Source: UBA5070 sp039798065 | GTDB taxonomy: Bacteria > Fibrobacterota > Fibrobacteria > UBA5070 | Length of the DNA: 12,605 nucleotides | Direction: 5' to 3' | Assembly: GCA_039798065.1 (NCBI GenBank) | Contig: JBDKGS010000107.1 | Location: forward strand, 1-12,605 | Shown here: piece after piece, positions 1 to 6,935 of the stretch | How positions within the stretch are numbered: the stretch's first letter is position 1 | How the letters are laid out: the number at the start of each line of letters is the position of its first letter | The notes under the pieces: model-generated | What the model was told of the DNA's origin: nothing | Databases searched by the model: none | Seen by the model: only the letters and a program-made list of their open reading frames with translations | Made by a program: the position numbers and the translations under genes

Positions 1-411
1 CGTTTGAAGGGCGAGATCCAGCATCTCACCGGCAAAGAGATCTACATCAACATCCGCGAAATCAAGCGTCCTGAAACCGATGCGGCTCTCGTGGCCGAGA
101 ACATCGCCAAGCAGCTTGAAAAGCGCGTTGCCTTCCGTCGCACCATGAAAAAAGCCATCAGCACCTCGATGCGCCTCGGCGCCGAAGGTATCAAAGTGGT
201 TTGTTCGGGACGTCTGGGTGGAGCGGAAATCGCTCGTACCGAGAAGTACCGTGATGGTCGCATCCCTCTGCACACTTTGCGTGCGGATATCGATTACGCT
301 ACTGCAACCGCCCACACCACATCGGGAACGATTGGCGTGAAGGTCTGGATCTGCAAGGGCGAAATCATCCGCCGCAATCGCAACGCCGACGAAGTCGGCC
401 AGGAGGCCTAA
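1..411 (+). CDS. rpsC: 30S ribosomal protein S3, C-terminal part (5' end outside window)
   Basis: S3 lies at the mRNA entry channel of the small subunit and contributes to mRNA unwinding. The reading frame is open from base 1, so the gene begins upstream; the in-frame TTG at base 4 is not a real start. The visible 136 residues correspond to the end of the KH RNA-binding domain and the whole C-terminal S3 domain. They include the hallmark SGRLGGAEIARTE and the stretch PLHTLRADIDY, then GVKVWICKGE near the end. Compared with E. coli S3 (233 aa), roughly the first 85-90 residues are missing. The stop codon is 3 bases before rplP, and the end of the gene carries the rplP Shine-Dalgarno sequence. 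Identification is secure. Confidence 0.97.
   Translation, partial: RLKGEIQHLTGKEIYINIREIKRPETDAALVAENIAKQLEKRVAFRRTMKKAISTSMRLGAEGIKVVCSGRLGGAEIARTEKYRDGRIPLHTLRADIDYATATAHTTSGTIGVKVWICKGEIIRRNRNADEVGQEA
401..406 (+). promoter_or_regulatory. Shine-Dalgarno site of rplP
   Basis: AGGAGG sits within the last codons of rpsC, 8 bases before the rplP ATG at 415. It is a full consensus core at ideal spacing and fixes the rplP start. Confidence 0.8.
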
Positions 412-414
412 GCC

Positions 415-828
415 ATGCTGAGCCCCAAGCGCATCAAGCACCGCAAGGTCCAGCGCGGCCACATGAAGGGCACCGCGACTCGCGGTTGCAATGTCTCGTT
501 CGGCGATTTCGGTCTGCAGGCGATGGAAGAGGGTTGGATCACCAACCGTCAGCTGGAAGCTGCGCGTATCACCATGACCCGCCACATGAAGCGTGGCGGC
601 AAGGTCTGGATCCGCGTGTTCCCGGATAAGCCTTACTCGAAGAAGCCTGCCGAAACCCGAATGGGTTCGGGCAAGGGCAACGTCGAAGGCTGGGTTGCGG
701 TGACTCTCCCTGGTCGCGTGATGTTCGAAGTCGGCGGTGTCACGGAAGATGTGGCTCGCGAAGCCCTCAACCTGGCAGCTCAAAAGCTTCCCATCAAGTG
801 CAAGATTTTGGGAGTGGATATCCTATGA
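415..828 (+). CDS. rplP: 50S ribosomal protein L16
   Basis: L16 is a late-assembling large-subunit protein near the peptidyl-transferase centre and the A-site tRNA elbow. The product is 137 aa, the usual family length. It starts MLSPKR and contains the conserved GKVWIRVFPDKP (about residues 62-73) and RMGSGKGN (82-89), then LPIKCK near the end. Arg82 aligns with the arginine that is hydroxylated in E. coli L16 (Arg81); whether it is modified here cannot be told. The ATG lies 8 bases after an AGGAGG. The stop overlaps the rpmC start as ATGA, which suggests translational coupling. Confidence 0.98.
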   Translation: MLSPKRIKHRKVQRGHMKGTATRGCNVSFGDFGLQAMEEGWITNRQLEAARITMTRHMKRGGKVWIRVFPDKPYSKKPAETRMGSGKGNVEGWVAVTLPGRVMFEVGGVTEDVAREALNLAAQKLPIKCKILGVDIL

Positions 829-1025
829 AGACCCAGAAGGCGGCAGACCTTCGCTCGCTCGACGCAGCAGCTCTCACCGAGAAGCTGGCCGAGGCGAAGG
901 ACGCTCTTTTCCAGAAAAAACTCCAGCACAGCCTGGGCAAGCTCGAAGACTCGGCCTCCATTCGTGAAGCCAAGCGCGAGATCGCTCGACTGAACACCGT
1001 CATCACCGAGAAGGGCAACCGATGA
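825..1025 (+). CDS. rpmC: 50S ribosomal protein L29
   Basis: L29 is a small two-helix protein at the exit side of the polypeptide tunnel, where it helps form the docking site for trigger factor and SRP. The product is 66 aa and strongly helical. The L29 hallmark REAKREIARLNT lies near the C-terminus (residues 47-58). I chose the ATG at 825, which overlaps the rplP stop as ATGA and is preceded by GGGAG at 810-814. An upstream in-frame alternative start at 798 would add nine non-homologous residues inside rplP and is rejected. The gene overlaps rpsQ by another ATGA. Confidence 0.97.
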   Translation: MKTQKAADLRSLDAAALTEKLAEAKDALFQKKLQHSLGKLEDSASIREAKREIARLNTVITEKGNR

Positions 1026-1309
1026 GCGAGACGCAGGCTCCCGTCGCAGAAACCGCCTCCCGGGGTCGCCGCAAGGTCCTCGTGGGCCGGGTGGTTTCCG
1101 ACAAGATGGACAAGAGCATCACGGTTACCGTGGAACGCAAGAAGCGTCACCCCAAGTACGGCCGCGTCGTGACGCTGTCGACCAAGGTGATGGCTCATGA
1201 CGAGACCAACGACGCCAAAGAAGGCGACCTGGTCGAGGTGATGGAAACCCGTCCGCTCTCCGCTCGCAAGCGTTGGCGTCTGGTTCGCATCGTCGAGCGG
1301 AAGCGCTGA
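1022..1309 (+). CDS. rpsQ: 30S ribosomal protein S17
   Basis: S17 is an OB-fold primary binder of 16S rRNA that nucleates the 5' domain of the small subunit. The product is 95 aa, somewhat longer than the typical 80-88. The OB-fold core begins around residue 18 with KVLVGRVVSDKMDKSITV. The S17 signature region of GDLVEV and RPLSARKRW lies at about 68-85. The extra length is an N-terminal extension of about 14 residues rich in Ala, Glu and Thr, without the basic character of the core. The start ATG overlaps the rpmC stop. A GAGAAGGG just upstream is a modest ribosome-binding site, so coupling to rpmC is plausible. Confidence 0.97.
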   Translation: MSETQAPVAETASRGRRKVLVGRVVSDKMDKSITVTVERKKRHPKYGRVVTLSTKVMAHDETNDAKEGDLVEVMETRPLSARKRWRLVRIVERKR

Positions 1310-1319
1310 GGGACCGACC

Positions 1320-1688
1320 ATGATTCAGCAACAAACTCGACTGGTCGTCGCAGACAACTCCGGTGCACGCGAAGTGATGTGCATCAAGGTGCTCGGCGGA
1401 TCCAAGCGTCGTTACGCTTCCGTTGGCGATGTCATCGTGGTGTCGGTCAAGGCCGCCACTCCTGGTGCTCCCGTCAAGAAGGGCGCCGTGGCCAAGGCCG
1501 TGATCGTCCGTACTCGCTCTGCAGTTCGTCGCAAGGACGGCTCGTATGTTCGCTTCGGCGACAACGCTGCCGTGATTGTCAACGACTCTCGCGAACCCAA
1601 GGCAACTCGCATTTTCGGGCCAGTGGCTCGCGAACTGCGCGAACGCCAGTTCATGAAGATTGTTTCCCTTGCGCCGGAGGTGATCTGA
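1320..1688 (+). CDS. rplN: 50S ribosomal protein L14
   Basis: L14 is a conserved beta-barrel protein of the large subunit at the intersubunit interface, contacting 16S rRNA in bridge B8. The product is 122 aa, the exact family norm. It opens MIQQQTRLVVADNSGA, has CIKVLGGS at about 21-28, and ends SLAPEVI as most L14 proteins do. GAGGGA at 1308-1313 overlaps the rpsQ stop and lies 6 bases before the ATG. A single base separates this gene from rplX, whose ribosome-binding site is encoded by the last L14 codons. Confidence 0.98.
   Translation: MIQQQTRLVVADNSGAREVMCIKVLGGSKRRYASVGDVIVVSVKAATPGAPVKKGAVAKAVIVRTRSAVRRKDGSYVRFGDNAAVIVNDSREPKATRIFGPVARELRERQFMKIVSLAPEVI
1676..1685 (+). promoter_or_regulatory. 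Extended Shine-Dalgarno site of rplX inside rplN
   Basis: The ten bases GGAGGTGATC are fully complementary to the conserved bacterial 16S 3' tail (GATCACCTCC). They encode the Pro-Glu-Val-Ile end of L14 and lie immediately before the stop codon. The rplX ATG is at 1690. This is the longest anti-SD match noticed in the window. Confidence 0.8.
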
Positions 1689-1689
1689 G

Positions 1690-2001
1690 ATGGCTCTGAA
1701 GGTGAAGAAGGGTGACCGTGTTCTCGTTCTTGCAGGCAAGGACAAGGGCAAGACTGGATTGGTTCTGAAGGCCATTCCGTCCGAGGGCAAGGTCCTCGTG
1801 GAAGGTGTGAATCAAGTCAAGAAGCACGTACGTCCCTCGCCTCAAGATCCCAAGGGTGGGATCAAGGTGATGGAAGCGGCTCTCGACGCATCCAATGTGG
1901 CTCTCGTTGGCAAGGACGGAAAACCCGTCCGCGTCGGCCGCAAGGTGAACGAAGCAGGTCGTCGAGTCCGGGTCTCCAAGACCACGGGCGAAGCGGTCTG
2001 A
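1690..2001 (+). CDS. rplX: 50S ribosomal protein L24
   Basis: L24 is one of the two initiator proteins of large-subunit assembly, binding the 5' end of 23S rRNA near the tunnel exit. The product is 103 aa, the normal length. A KOW motif occupies about residues 3-36, including KKGDRVLVLAGKDKGKTG. The family stretch VEGVNQVKKH follows at about 38-47, then GGI and a VGRKV segment. No zinc-type cysteines are present. The start is set by the long ribosome-binding site at 1676-1685 and by a one-base gap to rplN. Confidence 0.98.
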   Translation: MALKVKKGDRVLVLAGKDKGKTGLVLKAIPSEGKVLVEGVNQVKKHVRPSPQDPKGGIKVMEAALDASNVALVGKDGKPVRVGRKVNEAGRRVRVSKTTGEAV

Positions 2002-2015
2002 GGGGTATCGAACCG

Positions 2016-2558
2016 ATGAACCAACTCAAACAAAAATACCAAGAGGTGACCGCTCCTGCTCTGAAGGAACGGTTTGGCCTCAAGAACGTGATGCAGGTTC
2101 CTCGTCTCGAGAAGATCGTGCTGAACATGGGTGTTGGTGAGGCAACTCAGAACCCCAAGCTGATCGAAGAGGCGACGAAGACCCTGAGTGCGATTACCGG
2201 CCAGAAGGCTGTGATCACACGTGCTCGCAAGGCAATCTCGAACTTCAAACTCCGTGAGAACCAGGCCATTGGTGCCAAGGTGACTCTTCACGGCGTTCGG
2301 ATGTACGAATTCCTCGAACGCTTCATCAACATTTCTCTCCCTCGTGTTCGTGACTTCCGCGGCGTTTCTCGTAAGGGATTCGACGGGCGTGGCAACTACA
2401 CCATGGGCGTGAAAGAACAAATCATCTTCCTGGAAATCGATTTCGACAAAGTCGAAACGATGCTGGGAATGAATATCACCTTCGTCACCAGCGCAGTCAC
2501 GGACGAGCAATCTTACGCTCTCCTTGAAGGCCTGGGGATGCCCTTCCGCAAGAACTGA
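2016..2558 (+). CDS. rplE: 50S ribosomal protein L5
   Basis: L5 binds 5S rRNA with L18 and forms the central protuberance, contacting P-site tRNA and S13. The product is 180 aa, as expected. Landmarks are VPRLEKIVLNMGVGEA (about residues 28-43), ITGQKAVITRARKAI (60-74), the RVRDFRGVS segment near 115, and the C-terminal end LGMPFRKN. GAGGGG at 2000-2005 overlaps the rplX stop and lies 10 bases before the ATG. In E. coli, S8 represses translation of the spc cluster by binding near the rplE start. No equivalent hairpin was clearly recognisable here. Confidence 0.98.
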   Translation: MNQLKQKYQEVTAPALKERFGLKNVMQVPRLEKIVLNMGVGEATQNPKLIEEATKTLSAITGQKAVITRARKAISNFKLRENQAIGAKVTLHGVRMYEFLERFINISLPRVRDFRGVSRKGFDGRGNYTMGVKEQIIFLEIDFDKVETMLGMNITFVTSAVTDEQSYALLEGLGMPFRKN

Positions 2559-2565
2559 GGAAACG

Positions 2566-2751
2566 ATGGCAAGACGAGCGATGATCGAGAAGCAGCGGAA
2601 GACACCGAAATTTACGGTGCGCCGCTACAACCGGTGCCGCCGCTGCGGACGCCCTCGTGCGTTCCTCCGCGATTTTGGCCTGTGCAGAATTTGCTTCCGT
2701 GAGCTTGCGCTTGCGGGAGATCTGCCCGGCGTCACCAAGGCCAGTTGGTAA
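2566..2751 (+). CDS. rpsN: 30S ribosomal protein S14, zinc-binding (C+) short type
   Basis: S14 binds the 3' major domain of 16S rRNA in the head of the small subunit. The product is 61 aa, the classic length of the zinc-type protein (sometimes called type Z), not the roughly 100-aa zinc-free form. Four cysteines, C24-x-x-C27 and C40-x-x-C43, make the zinc ribbon, with NRCRRCGRPR and GLCRICFREL around them. The C-terminus ends KASW, as usual. I chose the ATG at 2566, preceded by TGAGGA at the rplE stop. A longer in-frame reading from 2524 would add 14 non-homologous residues and is rejected. Confidence 0.97.
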   Translation: MARRAMIEKQRKTPKFTVRRYNRCRRCGRPRAFLRDFGLCRICFRELALAGDLPGVTKASW

Positions 2752-2772
2752 CCCGGACCGGAGACCTGACGA

Positions 2773-3168
2773 ATGGCGAGCAGTGATCAGATTGGCGACT
2801 TCCTTACCAGGATCCGGAATGCTTCGAGTGCGGGACACCGCACCGTGGACATTCCAGCATCCAACCTCAAGCGTGAGATCTGCAGAGTTCTGCAGGAGAC
2901 CGGATTTATCCGTAAGTTCGTCGTCATTGACGACGGACGACAAGGATTGATCAAGATTCTCCTGAAGTACAGCGGGCGTACCCCTGTAATTCAAGGACTC
3001 GAGCGTATCTCATCTCCAGGTCGGCGTCTTTACGCCGGCGTGGGCGATATCCCGAAGGTCATTAATGGCCTCGGATACGCGATCCTTTCCACTCCCAAGG
3101 GAGTTCTCACCGACAAGCAGAGCCGTGAGGCTAATGTTGGCGGTGAAATCCTCTGCAAGGTTTGGTGA
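2773..3168 (+). CDS. rpsH: 30S ribosomal protein S8
   Basis: S8 binds the central domain of 16S rRNA (helix 21) and in enterobacteria is the translational repressor of the spc operon. The product is 131 aa, the usual length. The N-terminal DFLTRIRNA (residues 9-17) and the C-terminal signature around STPKGVLTDKQSR, then GGEILCKVW, are clear. GGAG at 2760-2763 stands 9 bases ahead of the ATG. The rplF start follows after only 3 bases. Autoregulation is known for E. coli and is only a possibility here. Confidence 0.98.
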   Translation: MASSDQIGDFLTRIRNASSAGHRTVDIPASNLKREICRVLQETGFIRKFVVIDDGRQGLIKILLKYSGRTPVIQGLERISSPGRRLYAGVGDIPKVINGLGYAILSTPKGVLTDKQSREANVGGEILCKVW

Positions 3169-3171
3169 TCC

Positions 3172-3708
3172 ATGTCGAGAGTTGGTAAGAATCCCGTAGG
3201 CCTTCCGGATAAAGTGAAGGCCACATTGACCGGAAGGACCCTCCTCGTCGAGGGACCCAAAGGCAAGCTTTCGCGTGATGTTCACCCCGAGATCGCTGTC
3301 GCGGTCGAAGGAAGCAACATCGTTTTCACGCGTCCTTCCGACGAAGGCCCGATCAAGGCTCTTCACGGAACCCAGCGCGCTCTGGCCGCCAACATGGTCA
3401 AGGGCGTGAGTGTCGGGTTCAAGAAGGAACTTGAAATCATCGGCGTTGGTTACCGTGCAGAGCAAAAGGGCGCAGGGATCACCTTGTTCCTTGGCTATTC
3501 GCACCCGGTTAACTACACTCCCCCCACGACCATTTCGGTCAAGGTGGAAGGCACGAATAAAATCGTGGTCGAAGGTTGCGACAAGCAAGAAGTTGGACAG
3601 GTCGCCTCGGAGATCCGCGGCTTCCGTCAGCCCGAGCCTTACAAGGGCAAGGGTGTCAAGTACACCGACGAGACCATCCGCCGCAAGGCCGGCAAGAAGT
3701 CCGGATAA
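3172..3708 (+). CDS. rplF: 50S ribosomal protein L6
   Basis: L6 is a two-domain protein near the factor-binding site of the large subunit, next to the sarcin-ricin loop. The product is 178 aa, with the two repeated alpha/beta domains joined around residue 80. The start MSRVGKNPV, the mid-protein GVGYRAE, GYSHPVNY, and the C-terminal signature PEPYKGKGVKY are all present. The last codons of rpsH together with its stop contain GGTGATC (3164-3170), a further match to the 16S tail just before the ATG. The end is lysine-rich (RRKAGKKSG). Confidence 0.98.
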   Translation: MSRVGKNPVGLPDKVKATLTGRTLLVEGPKGKLSRDVHPEIAVAVEGSNIVFTRPSDEGPIKALHGTQRALAANMVKGVSVGFKKELEIIGVGYRAEQKGAGITLFLGYSHPVNYTPPTTISVKVEGTNKIVVEGCDKQEVGQVASEIRGFRQPEPYKGKGVKYTDETIRRKAGKKSG

Positions 3709-3720
3709 GGGGTATAGGGA

Positions 3721-4095
3721 ATGTCCAAGCTCGCCTCCCAGAGGCTTCAATCTCGAATTGCGCGCCACGTGCGTGTCCGAAACAAAATTTCGGGCACCGC
3801 CGAACGCCCGCGTCTTTGCGTCCGTCGCAGCCTCAAGCACATCTACGCCCAGCTGGTGGACGACACCACAGGCAAGTCTCTTGCACAGGTTTCGTCGACT
3901 TCCAAGGAAGTGCTTGCAAAGCTTTCCGAAGAATCGACTAAGACTGACGCCTCCTCGGCGATCGGTCAAATCATTGCCGAGAAGGCTAAGCAACAGGGGA
4001 TCAATGCCGTCGTGTTCGATCGCGGTGGATACCTCTATCATGGTCGCGTGAAGGCTGTTGCCGAAGCCGCCCGTACCGCTGGACTGGAGTTCTGA
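3721..4095 (+). CDS. rplR: 50S ribosomal protein L18
   Basis: L18 binds 5S rRNA and, with L5, anchors it in the central protuberance. The product is 124 aa, close to the family norm of about 115-122. The N-terminus is basic and arginine-rich (residues 8-30), with ERPRLCVRRS at about 28-37 and HIYAQLVDD following. The C-terminal signature AVVFDRGGYLYHGRVKA is intact. AAGGGG at 3707-3712 overlaps the rplF stop and precedes the ATG. Only 2 bases separate the stop from rpsE. Confidence 0.98.
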   Translation: MSKLASQRLQSRIARHVRVRNKISGTAERPRLCVRRSLKHIYAQLVDDTTGKSLAQVSSTSKEVLAKLSEESTKTDASSAIGQIIAEKAKQQGINAVVFDRGGYLYHGRVKAVAEAARTAGLEF

Positions 4096-4097
4096 GC

Positions 4098-4598
4098 ATG
4101 GCCAACGATCGTAACGAACGCGAGTCAGCAATCGCCCCTATCGAGGGGGAATTCCAGGAAAAAGTCGTCGCCATCAATCGCGTTGCGAAGGTGGTCAAGG
4201 GCGGACGTCGCTTTGGTTTCAACGCACTTGTCGTTGTCGGTAACGGCGCAGGCAAGGTCGGCATCGGTTCGGGCAAGGCCAACGACGTTGCAGAAGCCAT
4301 CCGTAAGGGCACCGAAAACGCGCGGAAGCATGTTGTCGACGTGCCTCTCTACAAGCACACGATCCCTCACGAAGTCTATTCCAAGTTCGGCGCAGCGAAG
4401 ATCATCATGAAGCCTGCATCCGAAGGTACCGGCGTTATCGCTGGCGGTGCGGCTCGTGCGGTTCTCGAACTAGCCGGCGTGCACAACATCTTGACCAAGC
4501 TGTTGGGCTCCACGAACCCCCACAACGTGGTCAAGGCCACGCTTCAGGGTCTTCGTTCCTTGCGTCTTCGCAAGGACTTCGAAGAACTCCGTCGCTAA
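4098..4598 (+). CDS. rpsE: 30S ribosomal protein S5
   Basis: S5 sits at the mRNA entry site and affects translational accuracy. Changes in its loop give spectinomycin resistance in several bacteria. The product is 166 aa, the usual size. A double-stranded-RNA-binding-like N-terminal domain contains KGGRRFGF (residues 34-41, the spectinomycin loop region) and VGNGAGKVGIG (47-57). The C-terminal domain has GTGVIAGGAARAVLELAG (110-127) and ends LRKDFEELRR. The visible loop is wild-type-like with no obvious resistance deletion. GGAG at 4086-4089 lies 8 bases before the ATG. Confidence 0.98.
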   Translation: MANDRNERESAIAPIEGEFQEKVVAINRVAKVVKGGRRFGFNALVVVGNGAGKVGIGSGKANDVAEAIRKGTENARKHVVDVPLYKHTIPHEVYSKFGAAKIIMKPASEGTGVIAGGAARAVLELAGVHNILTKLLGSTNPHNVVKATLQGLRSLRLRKDFEELRR

Positions 4599-4610
4599 GT
4601 CGAGGGAATC

Positions 4611-4799
4611 ATGTCGAAGAAACTCGAAATCACTCAGGTTCGCAGCATTGCACGTTGCACCCAGCCTCAAATCAAGACCGTTGAGGCTCTTGGGTTGCGC
4701 AAGATCCGCCAGGTCGTGGTTCTCCCCGACAATGTGCAGACTCGTGGAATGTTGAAGGTTGTCAACCACCTCGTGTCGGTGAAGGAAATCTCAGCGTGA
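4611..4799 (+). CDS. rpmD: 50S ribosomal protein L30
   Basis: L30 is a small protein on the large-subunit surface and is absent from many lineages, so its presence helps placement. The product is 62 aa with the family pattern: KLEITQVRS at the start, then KTVEALGLRKI (residues 22-32), and NVQTRGMLKVVNHLV near the end. GAGGGA within 4601-4606 precedes the ATG by 4-5 bases. The stop overlaps the rplO start as GTGA (4796-4799), so L15 translation is probably coupled to L30. Confidence 0.97.
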   Translation: MSKKLEITQVRSIARCTQPQIKTVEALGLRKIRQVVVLPDNVQTRGMLKVVNHLVSVKEISA

Positions 4800-5236
4800 A
4801 GCTCAATCAGCTCAAGCCCCAGGCTGGGGCCAAGAAGGTTTCCAAGCGTCGCGGCCGCGGCGAAGGCTCCGGCAACGGATCCACTGCTGGCCGAGGCAAC
4901 AACGGTGCACACGCTCGTTCGGGCGCCAAGCACAAGCGCACGTTCGAGGGCGGTCAAACTCCCTTGCAGCGTCGCCTTCCGAAGCGCGGGTTCAACTCTC
5001 CGGTCATCCAGCCCGAAGAAGTGAATCTTGCCATTTTGGCCAAATTGTCCGCTACGTCCTATGACGTCGCAGGCTTTGAAGCTGCGGGCTTGATCTCTTC
5101 CGATAAGGTAGCGGTCAAACTGATTGGCAAGATTGAGCTTACCCGTGCCTTGACTCTCAAAGTCCATGCGGTCACGCCTGGAGCCAAAGAGTCCGTAGAG
5201 AAGGCCGGCGGCAAGATCGAATTGATCGAGGCCTGA
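4796..5236 (+). CDS. rplO: 50S ribosomal protein L15
   Basis: L15 is a late-assembly large-subunit protein with a long basic extension that penetrates 23S rRNA. The product is 146 aa from a GTG start that overlaps the rpmD stop. AAGGA at 4782-4786 lies 9 bases upstream. The N-terminus MKLNQLKP matches the family exactly, which supports GTG. The glycine-rich segment (residues 20-42) reads GRGEGSGNGSTAGRGNNGAH, where many bacteria have lysines at several positions. EGGQTPLQRRLPKRGF (51-66) is canonical. The C-terminal half carries the L15/L18e-like fold, ending KIELIEA. Confidence 0.98.
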   Translation: MKLNQLKPQAGAKKVSKRRGRGEGSGNGSTAGRGNNGAHARSGAKHKRTFEGGQTPLQRRLPKRGFNSPVIQPEEVNLAILAKLSATSYDVAGFEAAGLISSDKVAVKLIGKIELTRALTLKVHAVTPGAKESVEKAGGKIELIEA

Positions 5237-5238
5237 TC

Positions 5239-6579
5239 GTGAAGTTCCTGCAGAGCCTGACTCAGATCTGGAAGATTCCGGACCTTCGCAAAAGGATCCT
5301 ATTCACCTTAGGAATGTTGGTCATCTACCGTCTTGGTGGTTTGATCCCCATTCCGGGAATCGACTCGGTCGCTCTGCGGAGCTTTTTCGCGCAATCTTCG
5401 AACGACCTCTTCAACATGTACAACATGTTTGTGGGAGGCGCATTTGCGCATGCTGCGATCTTTGCACAGGGTATCATGCCCTATATCTCTGCATCGATCA
5501 TCATGCAGTTGATGGGAACCATCTTCCCTGCGGTTGCAAAACTGCAGAAGGAAGGCCAAGAAGGTCGTAACAAGCTTACGCAGTGGACTCGCTACCTTAC
5601 CGTGGCTATTGCTGCTGTTCAGGCCTTTGGCGTCTCCGTGTTTCTGCTTTCGATCACGACAAGCGATGGTGGATCGATCGTTGTGGATATGTTCAAGAGT
5701 GGCGTTGGCCGCGCTGGATTCACCGCGCTAACGGTCTTGACGCTGACCACAGGCACGATGTTCGTCATGTATTTGGGCGAGCAGATCACGGCCCGCGGCA
5801 TTGGCAATGGCACCAGCTTGATCATCTTTATCGGGATCGTGGCTGGCATTCCATCGGCGACCTGGAACGAAATTCAGCTTTTGATCTCGGGTGAACACGA
5901 CATCGTTCGCTTGGTCATGATTTTGGCAATGATCTTTGCTGTGGTTGCCTTCATTGTGCTCGTAGATCAAGGAATTCGCCGTATCCCCTTGCAGAATCCA
6001 CGCCGCATGGTTGGACGCAAGCTGATGGGTGGAGCTGCATCGTTCCTGCCTCTCAAAGTCAATACTGCAGGCGTCATCCCGGTGATCTTCGGCTCTTCGC
6101 TGATGTTCATCCCGGCCACCATCGCCACCTACCTGCCCAACGTGAATGCGATCCAAGAATTCGCTCGCGTTCTCTCTCCTGGACACTGGGGCTACGCCGT
6201 GGTCTTCAGTCTCCTCATCATTTTCTTTGCTTATTTCTACACCGCAGTCCAATACAACCCAACGGACATCGCCGAAAACTTGAAAAAGTCTGGCGGCTTT
6301 GTTCCTGGCATTCGCCCGGGTAAGAAGACTGCGGAGTACATCGACTACGTGCTCACTCGAATCACATTGCCCGGAGCAATCTTCTTGGCGATCATTTCGG
6401 TTGGACCGTACTACCTCAAGGATGTTTTGGGCACCAGCTTCTACCTGGGAGGCACATCCGTGCTGATCTGTGTAGGTGTCGCCCTTGAGACCTTGAGACA
6501 ACTTGAAGCCCACCTGATGACCCGTCATTACGAAGGCTTCCTGGATAAAGGTCGCATACGCGGCCGCCGGGGGTATTAA
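5239..6579 (+). CDS. secY: Protein translocase channel subunit SecY
   Basis: SecY forms the membrane channel that exports unfolded proteins and inserts membrane proteins, together with SecE and SecG and driven by SecA or the ribosome. The product is 446 aa, the usual length, with about ten hydrophobic segments. Recognisable parts are YRLGGLIPIPGID (30-42) after TM1 and the TM2 signature GIMPYISASIIMQLM (78-92). GEQITARGIGNGTSLIIF (180-197) follows. The cytoplasmic loop after TM6 (near 247-262) is arginine-rich, and YNPTDIAENLKKSGGFVPGIRPG (339-361) precedes the C-terminal segments. The tail RIRGRRGY is typical. The start is GTG, 2 bases after rplO, with GAGG at 5228-5231. Neither adk nor map follows. 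Confidence 0.98.
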   Translation: MKFLQSLTQIWKIPDLRKRILFTLGMLVIYRLGGLIPIPGIDSVALRSFFAQSSNDLFNMYNMFVGGAFAHAAIFAQGIMPYISASIIMQLMGTIFPAVAKLQKEGQEGRNKLTQWTRYLTVAIAAVQAFGVSVFLLSITTSDGGSIVVDMFKSGVGRAGFTALTVLTLTTGTMFVMYLGEQITARGIGNGTSLIIFIGIVAGIPSATWNEIQLLISGEHDIVRLVMILAMIFAVVAFIVLVDQGIRRIPLQNPRRMVGRKLMGGAASFLPLKVNTAGVIPVIFGSSLMFIPATIATYLPNVNAIQEFARVLSPGHWGYAVVFSLLIIFFAYFYTAVQYNPTDIAENLKKSGGFVPGIRPGKKTAEYIDYVLTRITLPGAIFLAIISVGPYYLKDVLGTSFYLGGTSVLICVGVALETLRQLEAHLMTRHYEGFLDKGRIRGRRGY

Positions 6580-6581
6580 GA

Positions 6582-6800
6582 GTGGCGAAAGAAGAAGGTA
6601 TTCAGGTAGAGGGCAAGGTTGTTGAGCCCCTCCCGAATGCGATGTTCCGAGTGGAACTCGACAATGGGCACCTGATCCTGGCTCACATTAGCGGAAAAAT
6701 GCGAAAGCACTACATCCGTATCTTGCCAGGCGACAGGGTTTTACTAGAATTGTCCCCCTACGATCTTTCGCGGGGACGGATTGTCTACCGCCACAAGTAA
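6582..6800 (+). CDS. infA: Translation initiation factor IF-1
   Basis: IF-1 occupies the ribosomal A site during initiation and helps IF-2 and IF-3 select the initiator tRNA. The product is 72 aa, the exact usual length, and is a single S1-type OB fold. Diagnostic segments are MAKEEGIQVEG at the start, AHISGKMRKHYIRILPGD (33-50) and LSPYDLSRGRIVYRHK at the end. GTG is the start, 2 bases after the secY stop, preceded by a G-run at 6569-6573. The whole family pattern begins at this codon, so the start is well supported. Confidence 0.97.
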   Translation: MAKEEGIQVEGKVVEPLPNAMFRVELDNGHLILAHISGKMRKHYIRILPGDRVLLELSPYDLSRGRIVYRHK

Positions 6801-6812
6801 GGACACGTTTCG

Positions 6813-6929
6813 ATGAAAGTCAGGGCATCCATCAAGGTCCGTTGCTCGGAGTGCAAGATCGTCCGCCGTAAGGGCATCGTGCGCATCATTTGCAAGAAGA
6901 ACCCCCGGCACACGCAGAAGCAAGGGTAA
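6813..6929 (+). CDS. rpmJ: 50S ribosomal protein L36, zinc-binding type
   Basis: L36 is the smallest large-subunit protein and binds 23S rRNA through a zinc ribbon. The gene encodes 38 aa from ATG at 6813 to TAA at 6927-6929. The sequence begins MKVRASIKVRCSECKIVRR and ends NPRHTQKQG. C11, C14, C27 and H33 form the CCCH zinc site of the C+ form. AAGGA at 6799-6803, starting inside the infA stop codon, lies 9 bases before the ATG. rpsM follows after 6 bases. Confidence 0.97.
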   Translation: MKVRASIKVRCSECKIVRRKGIVRIICKKNPRHTQKQG

Positions 6930-6935
6930 TCTAGA

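Noticed and set aside
798..824. Earlier start for rpmC
   Set aside because: The added residues are not part of L29, and ATG 825 has the coupled ATGA overlap plus GGGAG spacing.
2524..2565. Earlier start for rpsN
   Set aside because: It would overlap the end of rplE and add 14 residues not found in 61-aa zinc-type S14.
3010..4131. A 373-codon open frame on the - strand across rpsH, rplF and rplR
   Set aside because: It is antisense to three well-conserved ribosomal genes and its translation resembles no protein family. Biased codon use of the real genes leaves the opposite strand open.
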